From contig JAVBYP010000001.1 of NCBI GenBank assembly GCA_030823965.1, forward strand, positions 1-19,411: a stretch of DNA of 19,411 nucleotides, written 5' to 3'. The notes under the pieces were generated by a model, which was given only the letters and a program-made list of their open reading frames with translations, made no database searches and was not told the origin of the DNA. This document shows positions 1-6,955 of this stretch, piece by piece; the first letter of the stretch is position 1; each line of letters begins with the position of its first letter. The DNA comes from Sideroxydans sp. (GTDB taxonomy: Bacteria; Pseudomonadota; Gammaproteobacteria; Burkholderiales; Gallionellaceae). The position numbers were made by a program, and so were the translations under genes.

Positions 1-41
1 TACTTGGCAATGGGCCTAGTTTGCGGGGACTGTACAAAGTA

Positions 42-293
42 ATGAGCGAGATTGGAAAGGTCATCACACGTCTTCGCCGAGCGAAGCGTTGGAACCAGAC
101 GGAACTCGCGGAGAGGGCTGGTGTTTCCCGCGCGTTTCTGAGTTCCCTTGAGCGCGGTGTGGCTGTTGGTGCCGGGATGTACAAAGTTCAGCGCGTCCTT
201 GCCCAGTTCGGATATGAACTTGCTGCTGTCCGCAAGGCAGAGCCACCGACGCTGGATGACTTGCAGCGGCTCAACGAGGCGGCATTTGACTAA
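42..293 (+). CDS. XRE-family helix-turn-helix regulator (small)
   Basis: A protein of about 83 residues consisting almost entirely of a Cro/C1-type helix-turn-helix. The motif is visible as WNQTELAERAGVSRAFLSSL near the N-terminus (helices 2 and 3), followed by a short tail. Such proteins bind DNA as dimers and often act as antitoxins or repressors of a neighbouring gene. I chose the ATG at 42 because translation then begins MSEIGKVI, the usual distance before the HTH. A TTG at 21 would add seven residues. No clear Shine-Dalgarno is visible. It is co-directional with the hipBA-like operon but separated from it by about 200 bp containing that operon's operators, so it is probably a separate transcription unit. 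Its true partner may lie upstream of the window. HTH identity is sure; role unknown. Confidence 0.8.
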   Translation: MSEIGKVITRLRRAKRWNQTELAERAGVSRAFLSSLERGVAVGAGMYKVQRVLAQFGYELAAVRKAEPPTLDDLQRLNEAAFD

Positions 294-378
294 TATCTTG
301 GCTGCCTAGGCTCTGCTAGTCCACGCTATTTCCCCTCCTCCGAAGGCATAGCGACCTCGCCCAATTCCTTAAACTACA

Positions 379-394
379 TTTCCCGATCGGTAAG
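379..394. promoter_or_regulatory. Operator-like palindrome O1 upstream of hipB
   Basis: TTTCCCGATCGGTAAG, the first and least perfect of three related 16-bp palindromes (consensus TTTCCCGWWCGGKAAA). Its centre lies 49 bp before that of the next copy. The likely ligand is the HipB-like repressor encoded downstream, an inference from position and symmetry. Confidence 0.6.
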
Positions 395-427
395 TTTTGT
401 GCCTTCCTGCTTGGCATCGACAAAATG

Positions 428-443
428 TTTCCCGTTCGGTAAA
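428..443. promoter_or_regulatory. Operator-like palindrome O2 upstream of hipB
   Basis: TTTCCCGTTCGGTAAA, second copy of the palindrome, ending seven bases before the candidate -35 hexamer. An extra half-site TTTCCC follows at 444-449. Its centre is 50 bp from that of O3. Confidence 0.7.
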
Positions 444-449
444 TTTCCC

Positions 450-477
450 TTGCATTCTGATCGAAAAAATGTAGATA
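450..477 (+). promoter_or_regulatory. Candidate sigma-70 promoter of the hipBA operon
   Basis: TTGCAT (450-455) and TAGATA (472-477) with a 16-nt spacer, lying between operators O2 and O3. O3 directly abuts the -10 element, so a bound repressor would cover the expected transcription start. This is consistent with autorepression typical of toxin-antitoxin operons. Hexamers are imperfect, so the call is moderate. Confidence 0.5.
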
Positions 478-493
478 TTTCCCGAACGGGAAA
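478..493. promoter_or_regulatory. Operator-like palindrome O3, perfect dyad at hipB start
   Basis: TTTCCCGAACGGGAAA, a perfect 16-bp palindrome that ends five bases before the hipB ATG. The only purine-rich candidate ribosome-binding sequence (GGGAA, 489-492 region) lies inside the operator, so the same bases may serve repressor and ribosome. Confidence 0.75.
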
Positions 494-498
494 CAACT

Positions 499-753
499 AT
501 GATCAAAAACATCACGACACCAGCGGCCCTCGGACAAGCAGTACGCTCAGCCCGCAAGTCATTGAAGCTGACGCAGCCTCAATTGGCGCTCGCGGCTGGC
601 GTAGGTGTTCGCTTCATTGTCGACCTAGAGGCAGGTAAGCCAACGGCACGCATGGAGCATGTCTTGCGAGTGCTGGACGCTCTTGGTGGAGTCCTCCAGG
701 TTGAGGGGTTGCCGTCAGACTCCCCGGAATCTGGCGGTCAGGAGCAAGCATGA
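499..753 (+). CDS. hipB: HipB-like XRE antitoxin and autorepressor
   Basis: An 84-residue helix-turn-helix protein. Residues about 9-60 form the Cro/C1-type HTH (LGQAVRSARKSLKLTQPQLA, then GVGVRFIVDLEAGKP), the pattern of HipB-type antitoxins. A flexible tail ends DSPESGGQEQA. HipB proteins dimerise, bind palindromic operators in their own promoter and hold HipA kinase inactive. Here three matching palindromes precede the gene and its stop overlaps the start of the HipA gene (ATGA, 750-753), implying translational coupling. The ATG at 499 is the first start after the promoter and operators. Family and partner are clear. That it binds the palindromes is inferred. Confidence 0.9.
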   Translation: MIKNITTPAALGQAVRSARKSLKLTQPQLALAAGVGVRFIVDLEAGKPTARMEHVLRVLDALGGVLQVEGLPSDSPESGGQEQA

Positions 754-2018
754 TCCGGCACCTCGAAGTGTGGCTGTCCAGGGAGCACGTGGGGACATTG
801 GTTCAGGCTGAAGGCCGTTTGACCTTCAGCTATGCCCCAGAATGGCTAAAGAGTCCTGACGCCAAGCCTTTGTCTCAGTCTTTACCACTGCAGGGTGAAC
901 CGTTTGATGATCGTGCCGCGCGCCCCTTCTTCGCAGGCCTGCTGCCTGAGGGCGATAAGCGTCGACAAATCGCCAAAATCCTGCACGTGTCTGATCAAAA
1001 TGTCTTTGGCCTACTCAAGGGGATCGGCGGTGATTGCGCCGGAGCCGTGACCTTGCTCACGCCTGGAGAGCAGCCCATTGTGCCGCCTCACGCTGATTCC
1101 ATCCGTTGGCTGGATGATGAAGAGTTGGTCCGTCTCATCGACGAGATGCCAAAAAGACCGATGCTCGCGGGTGAGGATGGGTTTCGCCTCTCTCTGGCAG
1201 GTGCACAGGACAAGTTGCCGGTGGTTGCACAGGATGGGCGCATCGGCCTCCCGATGTTTGGAATGCCGAGCACACATATTCTAAAGCCAGCCATTCCCGG
1301 CGTGGTAGCCAGTGTCCAAAATGAAGCCTTTTGCCTGACCCTGGCTGGGACTTTGTCTTTGGATGCCGCCAAAGTAGAAATCCGCCACGTCATCGACCGC
1401 CAGTATCTGCTCGTATCGCGGTATGACCGAACTGTTGACTCGTCTGGCGAAGATCGTGTTCGATTGAACCAGGAAGATTTTTGCCAAGCTTTGGGCGTTG
1501 CACCAGAGTATAAATACCAGAACGAAGGAGGGCCGGACTTTGCTAAGTGTTTCAACCTGCTGCGCCGTACTACCCGTCCGAGTGCGCCCCAGGTTTTGAA
1601 GCTGCTCGACTATGCAATCTTCAGTGCTTTAGTTGGCAACCACGATGCCCACGCGAAAAACTTTTCCTTGCTGTATACTCCACAGGGAACCGTTCTTGCC
1701 CCACTGTATGACGTTCTCTGCACAGCTGTGTATCCAGAGTTAGCGGAGAAGATGGCGATGAAGATAGGTGGCAAATACGGCTTCGCAGACGTCCTTCCCC
1801 GGCACTGGGAGAGATTTGCCGGTGACGCCGGGCTGTCCTCTGCTCAGACCAAGAAGCGGGTTTTGGGTTTGGCGAAACGCTTACCGACTGCTGCACGCCT
1901 GCTCCTCGCGACCTTCGACATGTCGGAGAACCACCGTGGTTTCATCTCAAAGATCATTGATCTGCTGGCGGACCGTTGCGAATTGACTCAGCGCCGATTC
2001 GAAGAAGCCAAGGGCTGA
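750..2018 (+). CDS. hipA: HipA-type serine/threonine kinase toxin
   Basis: A 422-residue protein close to the usual HipA length (about 440). E. coli HipA phosphorylates glutamyl-tRNA synthetase, stalling translation and promoting persistence; other HipA kinases hit other targets, so the substrate here is unknown. Visible motifs in order: an N-terminal HipA domain (residues about 1-105), the phosphorylatable loop SLAGAQDK with Ser148 at the place of E. coli Ser150, HILKP (ATP-binding lysine region), LVSRYDR, RLNQEDFCQALG, the catalytic loop NHDAHAKN with Asp299, and the metal-binding LAPLYDV with Asp321. All key kinase residues are present, so the toxin looks intact. It overlaps hipB by four bases. 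The 3' end abuts the integrase relic on the opposite strand. Confidence 0.95.
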   Translation: MIRHLEVWLSREHVGTLVQAEGRLTFSYAPEWLKSPDAKPLSQSLPLQGEPFDDRAARPFFAGLLPEGDKRRQIAKILHVSDQNVFGLLKGIGGDCAGAVTLLTPGEQPIVPPHADSIRWLDDEELVRLIDEMPKRPMLAGEDGFRLSLAGAQDKLPVVAQDGRIGLPMFGMPSTHILKPAIPGVVASVQNEAFCLTLAGTLSLDAAKVEIRHVIDRQYLLVSRYDRTVDSSGEDRVRLNQEDFCQALGVAPEYKYQNEGGPDFAKCFNLLRRTTRPSAPQVLKLLDYAIFSALVGNHDAHAKNFSLLYTPQGTVLAPLYDVLCTAVYPELAEKMAMKIGGKYGFADVLPRHWERFAGDAGLSSAQTKKRVLGLAKRLPTAARLLLATFDMSENHRGFISKIIDLLADRCELTQRRFEEAKG

Positions 2019-2370
2019 GTTCTCGGGCCGGGGTGTCTGTGTTTGGCAAACCACTCCTCGGCGATAAGCTCAAAGGTCTCTTTGTCGGTCAGTGCTTCTG
2101 CGTGAAGCCCCTTGCGGACGGCTGAAGGGGCAATGCCGTTCGAGAGGAGGCGTCTGGCTTCATCACATCTCTCACGGGCATCCCTGAGGGTCACCTCGGG
2201 ATAGACTCCCAGGGAAAGACGATTCTCCTAGCCGCCTATCCAGTAGCGTAGGCGCCACCATTTGCCTCCCGCTGGGGAGACTTCCAGATAGAGACCTCTG
2301 TCGTCCTTGAGCTGAGTGTCTTGGAGTTGTCCGGTTTGATGTTCCGGACAGCAACGTCGGTCAATGGCAT
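2019..2370 (-). pseudogene. Broken P4-type tyrosine integrase, N-terminal part only
   Basis: Read on the minus strand from an ATG at 2370, the three pieces give the DUF4102 N-terminal arm of P4/CP4-57-type integrases: MPLTDVAVRNIKPDNSKT in one frame, then LKDDRGLYLEVSP and GGKWWRLRYWIGG in another, an in-frame TAG at 2228-2230 where the family usually has lysine, then ENRLSLGVYPEV and LRDARERCDEARRLLSNGI followed by ETFELIAEEWFAKH. There is therefore at least one frameshift (about 2310-2325), one nonsense codon, and loss of the entire catalytic domain (no Arg-His-Arg-Tyr residues). The relic reads out of the tRNA-Ser 3' fragment at 2532-2557, the standard orientation for a tRNA-targeting integrase. 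It is non-functional. Confidence 0.85.
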
Positions 2371-2410
2371 AGGCCCCCCTGGGAAGCGAGTGGTGGCGGG
2401 GCTCGTAAAG

Positions 2411-2531
2411 TTATCCGGTGAGTTGTCCGGTTGTCAACGAACGTAGACGGACATTGGCGGACTGAAAATGCAGTATTTTGCTTGTATTTCGGGGCTTTGT
2501 GGGCTTTTCTGGACTTGCCTGGAAGGAGTAA
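2411..2531 (-). other. Integrase-upstream / attachment-site arm region
   Basis: Gene-free sequence between the integrase relic and the tRNA-Ser fragment. It contains GAGTTGTCCGGTT at 2420-2432, an exact 13-bp repeat of 2324-2336 inside the integrase relic, and the string ACGAACGTAGACGGAC. The same kind of sequence recurs in weaker form at 7117-7170. Likely an att flank with possible integrase or excisionase arm sites; this is inference. Confidence 0.4.
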
Positions 2532-2557
2532 TGGCGGAGAGGGTGGGATTCGAACCC
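2532..2557 (-). other. tRNA-Ser 3'-end fragment (att core remnant)
   Basis: On the minus strand these 26 nt read as a T-arm and acceptor end: GGGTTCGAATCCCACC followed by CTCTCCGCCA, including encoded CCA. The form matches bacterial tRNA-Ser genes, whose acceptor stem is GGAGAG/CTCTCC. The rest of the tRNA is absent to the right, so this is not a functional tRNA but the duplicated 3' end left by an island that integrated at a tRNA-Ser gene. The neighbouring P4-type integrase relic has the matching orientation. Confidence 0.75.
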
Positions 2558-3175
2558 TGTGTGTTTTCAATATAAAATTAGCATGTTGTCTTCGCTTTGA
2601 TTATCTCGTGATACCTTGAGGAATACCTAATCCCGCTGGATGCAAATAGACATCAATGGAGAATTTGAACCCGAGTCCCATTGGCTTCTGGCGCGCAGTT
2701 ATCCCGTCTACTGCACGCCCTGTTGGGAAGAGACTTGGTGTCGGGCCGCAGTCTAACTCTCTGAAAGAGCACAGCCCTGGTGCTATTTTCACACAAAAGC
2801 TCCCGCTCTCATTACCGGCGGTCATAGAGGTGACCAAACCCTCCGCGGCAAGGGTTAAGTAACAGCCTACATGCCTTGGGTTGTTCACATGCCCCCCCTA
2901 TGCCCCAGAAAGGCGGAGTGAGGACGTTAACTGCCCGGAACGCGCTGCCCTGCCTGCAAAGCTGTGTCATTACCTCCATGCCTTTTGACAGAACCAGCCA
3001 GAGCAACTAGGAATTTTAGCAGCCTTGCGGTCGCTTATAAAATACCGTCGCCGGAGAACGCGATATTAATGCCCCACGTGGCTATTTAATGCACCCGTCA
3101 CGATGGGGACTTGAGAATACCCCTTCCAGTTTCTCTTGCCGAATATGCGATTCAGAAGCCGACAGGAATTCAAAT
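2558..3175. other. Intergenic region before the radical-SAM cassette
   Basis: About 620 bp with no convincing gene. Overlapping antisense open frames (2601-2888 minus, 2656-2862 plus) lack ribosome-binding sites and recognisable domains. A perfect -35-like TTGACA stands at 2985-2990, but the bases 17 nt downstream (TAGGAA, 3008-3013) are a poor -10. TATAAA occurs at about 3035 without a good -35. One of these may start transcription of the downstream operon. Confidence 0.4.
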
Positions 3176-5524
3176 ATGAAAGTGCTAAAAGTCATCCACG
3201 GTTATCCCATGCGTTACAACGCTGGGTCCGAAATTTACAGCCAGACTCTATGCCACGGATTAGCGGATCGTCATGAGGTACACATCTTCACACGAGAAGA
3301 AGACTCGTTTGCCCCGGATTTTCATCTCAGGACGGAAGCAGACCCTGATGATGCGCGCATCACATTGCATCTGGTTAATAACCCTCGCCTGAAAGACCGC
3401 TATCGCGCCGAGGGCATAGATCAGCGTTTTGACGAGGTGTTGGACGAGGTTCGGCCCGACATTGTTCACGTGGGCCATCTCAACCACCTGTCGACGTCCT
3501 TGCTTCAGCAGGCTGATAAGCGAGGAATCCCCATCGTCTTCACTCTGCACGATTACTGGGTCATGTGCCCGCGTGGCCAGTTCATGCAAATGTTTCCCAC
3601 CGACGGGACTGATCTTTGGCCAGCATGTGATGGACAAGAAGATAGAAAGTGTGCGGAGCGCTGTTATTCGCGCTATTTTAGCGGAGCGCCGGACGAGCTT
3701 GAGGCAGACATCGACTACTGGACTGGCTGGGTTGGCAGACGCATGAAGCACATGCGCGAAATGGCCCAATTGGTAGATCTCTTCATTGCTCCGGCTCATT
3801 ACCTGCTTGACCGCTATCGCGACGAATTTGGCATTCCTGAAAGTAAGCTCGTCTACCTCGACTATGGTTTTGTCCGTGAGCGCTCAGCAGGACGCAACCG
3901 AAAGAAGGAACGCACCTTTACCTTCGGATACATCGGCACACACATTCCCGCCAAAGGAATCCATGACCTGATCCGTGCGTTCGGATTAGTGAAAGGTGAA
4001 GCACACCTGAAGATATGGGGGCGTCCGCGAGGACAGGATACCGACGCCTTGAAAGTGATCGCAACAGCCCTACCCGCCGAACTCGCGGCACGTGTGGAAT
4101 GGATGCCAGAATATCGCAACCAAGACATCGTGCGTAGTGTTTTCAACCTGGTCGATGCGATCGTAGTCCCTTCCGTGTGGGTTGAAAATTCCCCATTAGT
4201 AATCCACGAGGCTCAGCAAGCTCGCGTGCCTGTCATCACGGCGGATGTCGGCGGCATGAGCGAATATGTACATCACGAGGTCAATGGCCTGCTCTTTGAA
4301 CATCGTTCTTTTCAGGGGCTCGCCAGGGAGATGCAGCGTTTCGTCGATGAACCTGCGCTTGCTGCTCAGCTGGGGGAGCGCGGTTATCTCTTCACTGATT
4401 CAGGTGACATTCCTGCAATGGACACGCATGTAGCGGACGTCGAGGCAATTTACGCACGAGTTCTTGAGCAGCGCAGCAAAAAACAGGTGGTGCTTGCTAA
4501 CGCTCCTTGGCGCATTACTTTTGACACCAACCCGGACACCTGCAATCTCCAGTGTGTAATGTGTGAAGAGCACTCTCCATACAGCCCTCTCCAGGCCATG
4601 CGAAAAGCAGAGGGAAAGCGCCCTCGACGCATGCCTTTTGAGCTCATCAAACGCATTGTCGAAGAAATGGCAGGCCACGGGTTGCGCGAGATCATCCCGT
4701 CGACAATGGGCGAGCCGCTGCTCTACGAGCACTTCGAATCCATTCTGGCGATGTGCGCACAAAATGATCTGAAGCTCAATCTGACTACCAATGGCACGTT
4801 CCCGAAACATGGCGCGCATGGATGGGCCGAGCGTATCGTCCCGGTTACGTCCGACGTCAAGATTTCCTGGAATGGGGCCTGCAAAGAGACGTATGAGTCC
4901 ATAATGCGCGGATCGAACTGGGAAGCCTCACTGCAGAACGTTCGCGATTTCATCGCCGTTCGCGATGCGCACGCAGCTTCCGGTGGCAATCGCTGTCGCG
5001 TCACGTTTCAACTGACTTTTCTTGAGGCAAATGTCTCAGAGCTGGCCGACATCGTGCGACTGGCAATCGGACTGGGGGTTGATCGCGTAAAAGGTCATCA
5101 TCTTTGGGTGCACTTCCCAGAAATCGAGAATCTCTCAATGAGGCGAAGTGCTGAGGCCATCACTCGTTGGAACAAATCCGTCCACTCTGCCCGTCGCGTT
5201 GCGAGCGAGAATCCACGATCTAACGGGACCTCTATCCTTCTGGAAAACATTTTCCCGCTTGCGACAAACGCCTTGACCGAATTTACGCCTGGCGGCTCAT
5301 GTCCATTTCTCGGGCAAGAAGCGTGGGTAAGTGCTCAGGGGCGATTCGATCCTTGCTGCGCACCGGCTGCGCAGCGGAGAACACTGGGAGAATTTGGCAA
5401 CCTGAATGACCACTCTTTGATGGATATATGGAGAGGCGACAGCTATCGATCACTAGTCGGAACCTACCGGAATAACACGCTGTGCATAAGTTGCAATATG
5501 CGCAAGCCTTCGGAGGTAGCGTGA
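3176..5524 (+). CDS. GT4-like glycosyltransferase fused to radical-SAM/SPASM enzyme
   Basis: A 782-residue two-enzyme fusion. I chose ATG 3176 because AGGAA at 3164-3168 is a good ribosome site and the protein then begins MKVLKVIHGYPMRYNAGSEI, a normal GT-B start. Residues about 1-425 are a family-4-type glycosyltransferase: the N-terminal Rossmann half includes VFTLHDYWVMCPRG, the C-terminal half FGYIGTHIPAKGIHDLI, and the donor-site E-x7-E motif is Glu337-Glu345. Residues about 445-782 are a radical-SAM enzyme with Cys456, Cys460 and Cys463 (CNLQCVMC) for the SAM-binding 4Fe-4S cluster, followed by SPASM-type cysteines at 709, 727/728, 770 and 773 for an auxiliary cluster. Both halves look intact. 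The substrate is unknown; glycosylation coupled to radical modification of a sugar, peptide or RNA is possible. The stop overlaps the start of the WG-repeat gene, so the two are co-translated. Confidence 0.9.
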   Translation: MKVLKVIHGYPMRYNAGSEIYSQTLCHGLADRHEVHIFTREEDSFAPDFHLRTEADPDDARITLHLVNNPRLKDRYRAEGIDQRFDEVLDEVRPDIVHVGHLNHLSTSLLQQADKRGIPIVFTLHDYWVMCPRGQFMQMFPTDGTDLWPACDGQEDRKCAERCYSRYFSGAPDELEADIDYWTGWVGRRMKHMREMAQLVDLFIAPAHYLLDRYRDEFGIPESKLVYLDYGFVRERSAGRNRKKERTFTFGYIGTHIPAKGIHDLIRAFGLVKGEAHLKIWGRPRGQDTDALKVIATALPAELAARVEWMPEYRNQDIVRSVFNLVDAIVVPSVWVENSPLVIHEAQQARVPVITADVGGMSEYVHHEVNGLLFEHRSFQGLAREMQRFVDEPALAAQLGERGYLFTDSGDIPAMDTHVADVEAIYARVLEQRSKKQVVLANAPWRITFDTNPDTCNLQCVMCEEHSPYSPLQAMRKAEGKRPRRMPFELIKRIVEEMAGHGLREIIPSTMGEPLLYEHFESILAMCAQNDLKLNLTTNGTFPKHGAHGWAERIVPVTSDVKISWNGACKETYESIMRGSNWEASLQNVRDFIAVRDAHAASGGNRCRVTFQLTFLEANVSELADIVRLAIGLGVDRVKGHHLWVHFPEIENLSMRRSAEAITRWNKSVHSARRVASENPRSNGTSILLENIFPLATNALTEFTPGGSCPFLGQEAWVSAQGRFDPCCAPAAQRRTLGEFGNLNDHSLMDIWRGDSYRSLVGTYRNNTLCISCNMRKPSEVA

Positions 5525-6243
5525 TGGACTGGAAGGACCTGACTGTTGCATCGGACGGATCCCATCATGAACATCAGGGAACGGCAGCATACCCGGAACG
5601 CTTCGATGCGGTGCTGAAGTTTCACGCTCCGGGCCTAGCACCCGTTTGCCGCGCTGGCCAAGCATGGCACATCCGTGAGGATGGGGAAGCTGCCTACTCA
5701 CGTCGATTCAAACGCACCTTCGGTTTCTATGAAGGTCTCGCCGCTGTCATCGCAGACGATGGCTGGCATCATATTGATGCCTTGGGTCAGGACACCTACC
5801 CTGAGCGCTATGAATGGTGTGGGAATTTTCAGGGGGGTCGCAGCGCAGTCAGAATAGTTGGCGGGGACTACCTACATATATCCCCCAATGGAGTGAAATC
5901 ATATTCCACACTCTGGCGATATGCTGGTGACTACAAAGACGGCGTTTGTGTTGTCCAAAACGAACACGGTCATTCAACGCACCTTGATACGTCGGGTAAC
6001 ATACTGCACGGTCTGTGGTTCTTTGACTTGGATGTGTTTCACAAGGGCTTCGCTCGAGCACGTGATGCTAATGGTTGGATGCACGTGAACCGGCATGGAG
6101 TGCCAGTCTATGCCCGTCGCTTCGCAGCAGTTGAGCCTTTCTACAACGGACAGGCTCGGGTCGAGCGCTTCGATGGCGGGCTGGATGTCATCGATGAGCG
6201 AGGAAACACTCTCGTCGAACTCCGGCCTGCCCCACAGCCATAA
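5524..6243 (+). CDS. WG-repeat protein
   Basis: A 239-residue protein made of about six repeats of roughly 35 residues of the WG (KWG) type. Examples: AWHIREDGEAAYSRRF, GWHHIDALGQDTYPERY, YLHISPNGVKSYS, GWMHVNRHGVPVYARRF and a final GGLDVIDERGNTL. Consensus seen here is GWxHIxxxGxxxYxxRF, then FYxGxAxV. WG repeats are thought to form beta-propeller-like binding surfaces; no catalytic residues are evident. No signal peptide, so it is probably cytoplasmic. The start is ATG 5524, overlapping the preceding TGA, with GGAGG at 5513-5517. Its likely job is scaffold or substrate recognition for the adjacent GT/radical-SAM enzyme (inference from coupling). Fold class is confident; function unknown. 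Confidence 0.85.
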   Translation: MDWKDLTVASDGSHHEHQGTAAYPERFDAVLKFHAPGLAPVCRAGQAWHIREDGEAAYSRRFKRTFGFYEGLAAVIADDGWHHIDALGQDTYPERYEWCGNFQGGRSAVRIVGGDYLHISPNGVKSYSTLWRYAGDYKDGVCVVQNEHGHSTHLDTSGNILHGLWFFDLDVFHKGFARARDANGWMHVNRHGVPVYARRFAAVEPFYNGQARVERFDGGLDVIDERGNTLVELRPAPQP

Positions 6244-6286
6244 GACAAATCATTGCTCTGCCGACTCTTCTCATCGGAGGTGTTCA

Positions 6287-6955
6287 ATGAGTGAAAATGA
6301 CACAGGCATCCCTCCAGCCCTCCTTGAAGGACTAAAAAGATTGCCGCCAGATCGCCCGGTAGCGCTCTTGCTCAGGCATGCAGAACGGGAGCCAATTTCG
6401 CCTGACAATGTTGGCCATGAGACACCGCTGACCCAATGGGGAGCTTTCTGCTCTTACGAGTTTGGGGTGCATCTAAAAGGCCGACTGAAGACCCTGAGAA
6501 CAAGCCCCTTGCTCCGGTGCGTACAAACAGCAGAAGGTATCCGTAGGGGAGCTGAAGTCGATCTCGAGATTCAAAATGACCGGCTGCTGGGAGATCCAGG
6601 AATCTTTGTAGAAAACCCTCAAGTTGCTTGGACGAATTGGCAGAAAATGGGCAACGAGGGCGTCATGCGTCACATGGCGACCGCTGACCAGGCTCTTCCC
6701 GGCATGGTTCACCCGGACAGGGCTGCTCGAGAACTGATTAGGCACATGCTCGCGGTATCTGGTCAACGGCCTGGGGTGCACGCTTTTGTAACGCATGATG
6801 TACTTCTTTCGGCTACAACGGCGAGGGTACTGGAAGGAGTAGCCCAAGATCAATTGCCGCAGTACCTTGAGGGGGCATATTGCTGGTACGACTTGTCGCT
6901 GCTGGTTGTTGCCTACAGGTCACACAAATGCACGATCGCTTATGACAGGCAGTAA
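6287..6955 (+). CDS. Histidine phosphatase superfamily protein
   Basis: A 222-residue protein of the phosphoglycerate-mutase-like (branch 1) histidine phosphatase fold. The catalytic RHAE motif is at Arg30-His31, SPLLRCVQTA supplies the phosphate-pocket arginine at 77, and the second catalytic histidine is His170 in FVTHD. All core residues are present, so it should be an active phosphatase or phosphotransferase. The start ATG 6287 is preceded by GGAGG at 6276-6280. An upstream in-frame extension overlapping the WG gene is less likely. It follows the WG-repeat gene by 43 bp and is the third and last gene of the cassette, plausibly removing a phosphate from a substrate or product of the GT/radical-SAM enzyme. 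Substrate not inferable. Confidence 0.88.
   Translation: MSENDTGIPPALLEGLKRLPPDRPVALLLRHAEREPISPDNVGHETPLTQWGAFCSYEFGVHLKGRLKTLRTSPLLRCVQTAEGIRRGAEVDLEIQNDRLLGDPGIFVENPQVAWTNWQKMGNEGVMRHMATADQALPGMVHPDRAARELIRHMLAVSGQRPGVHAFVTHDVLLSATTARVLEGVAQDQLPQYLEGAYCWYDLSLLVVAYRSHKCTIAYDRQ

Noticed and set aside
3260..3799. 179-codon minus-strand frame inside the glycosyltransferase gene
   Set aside because: It lies wholly within the clear plus-strand GT domain and has no recognisable motif.
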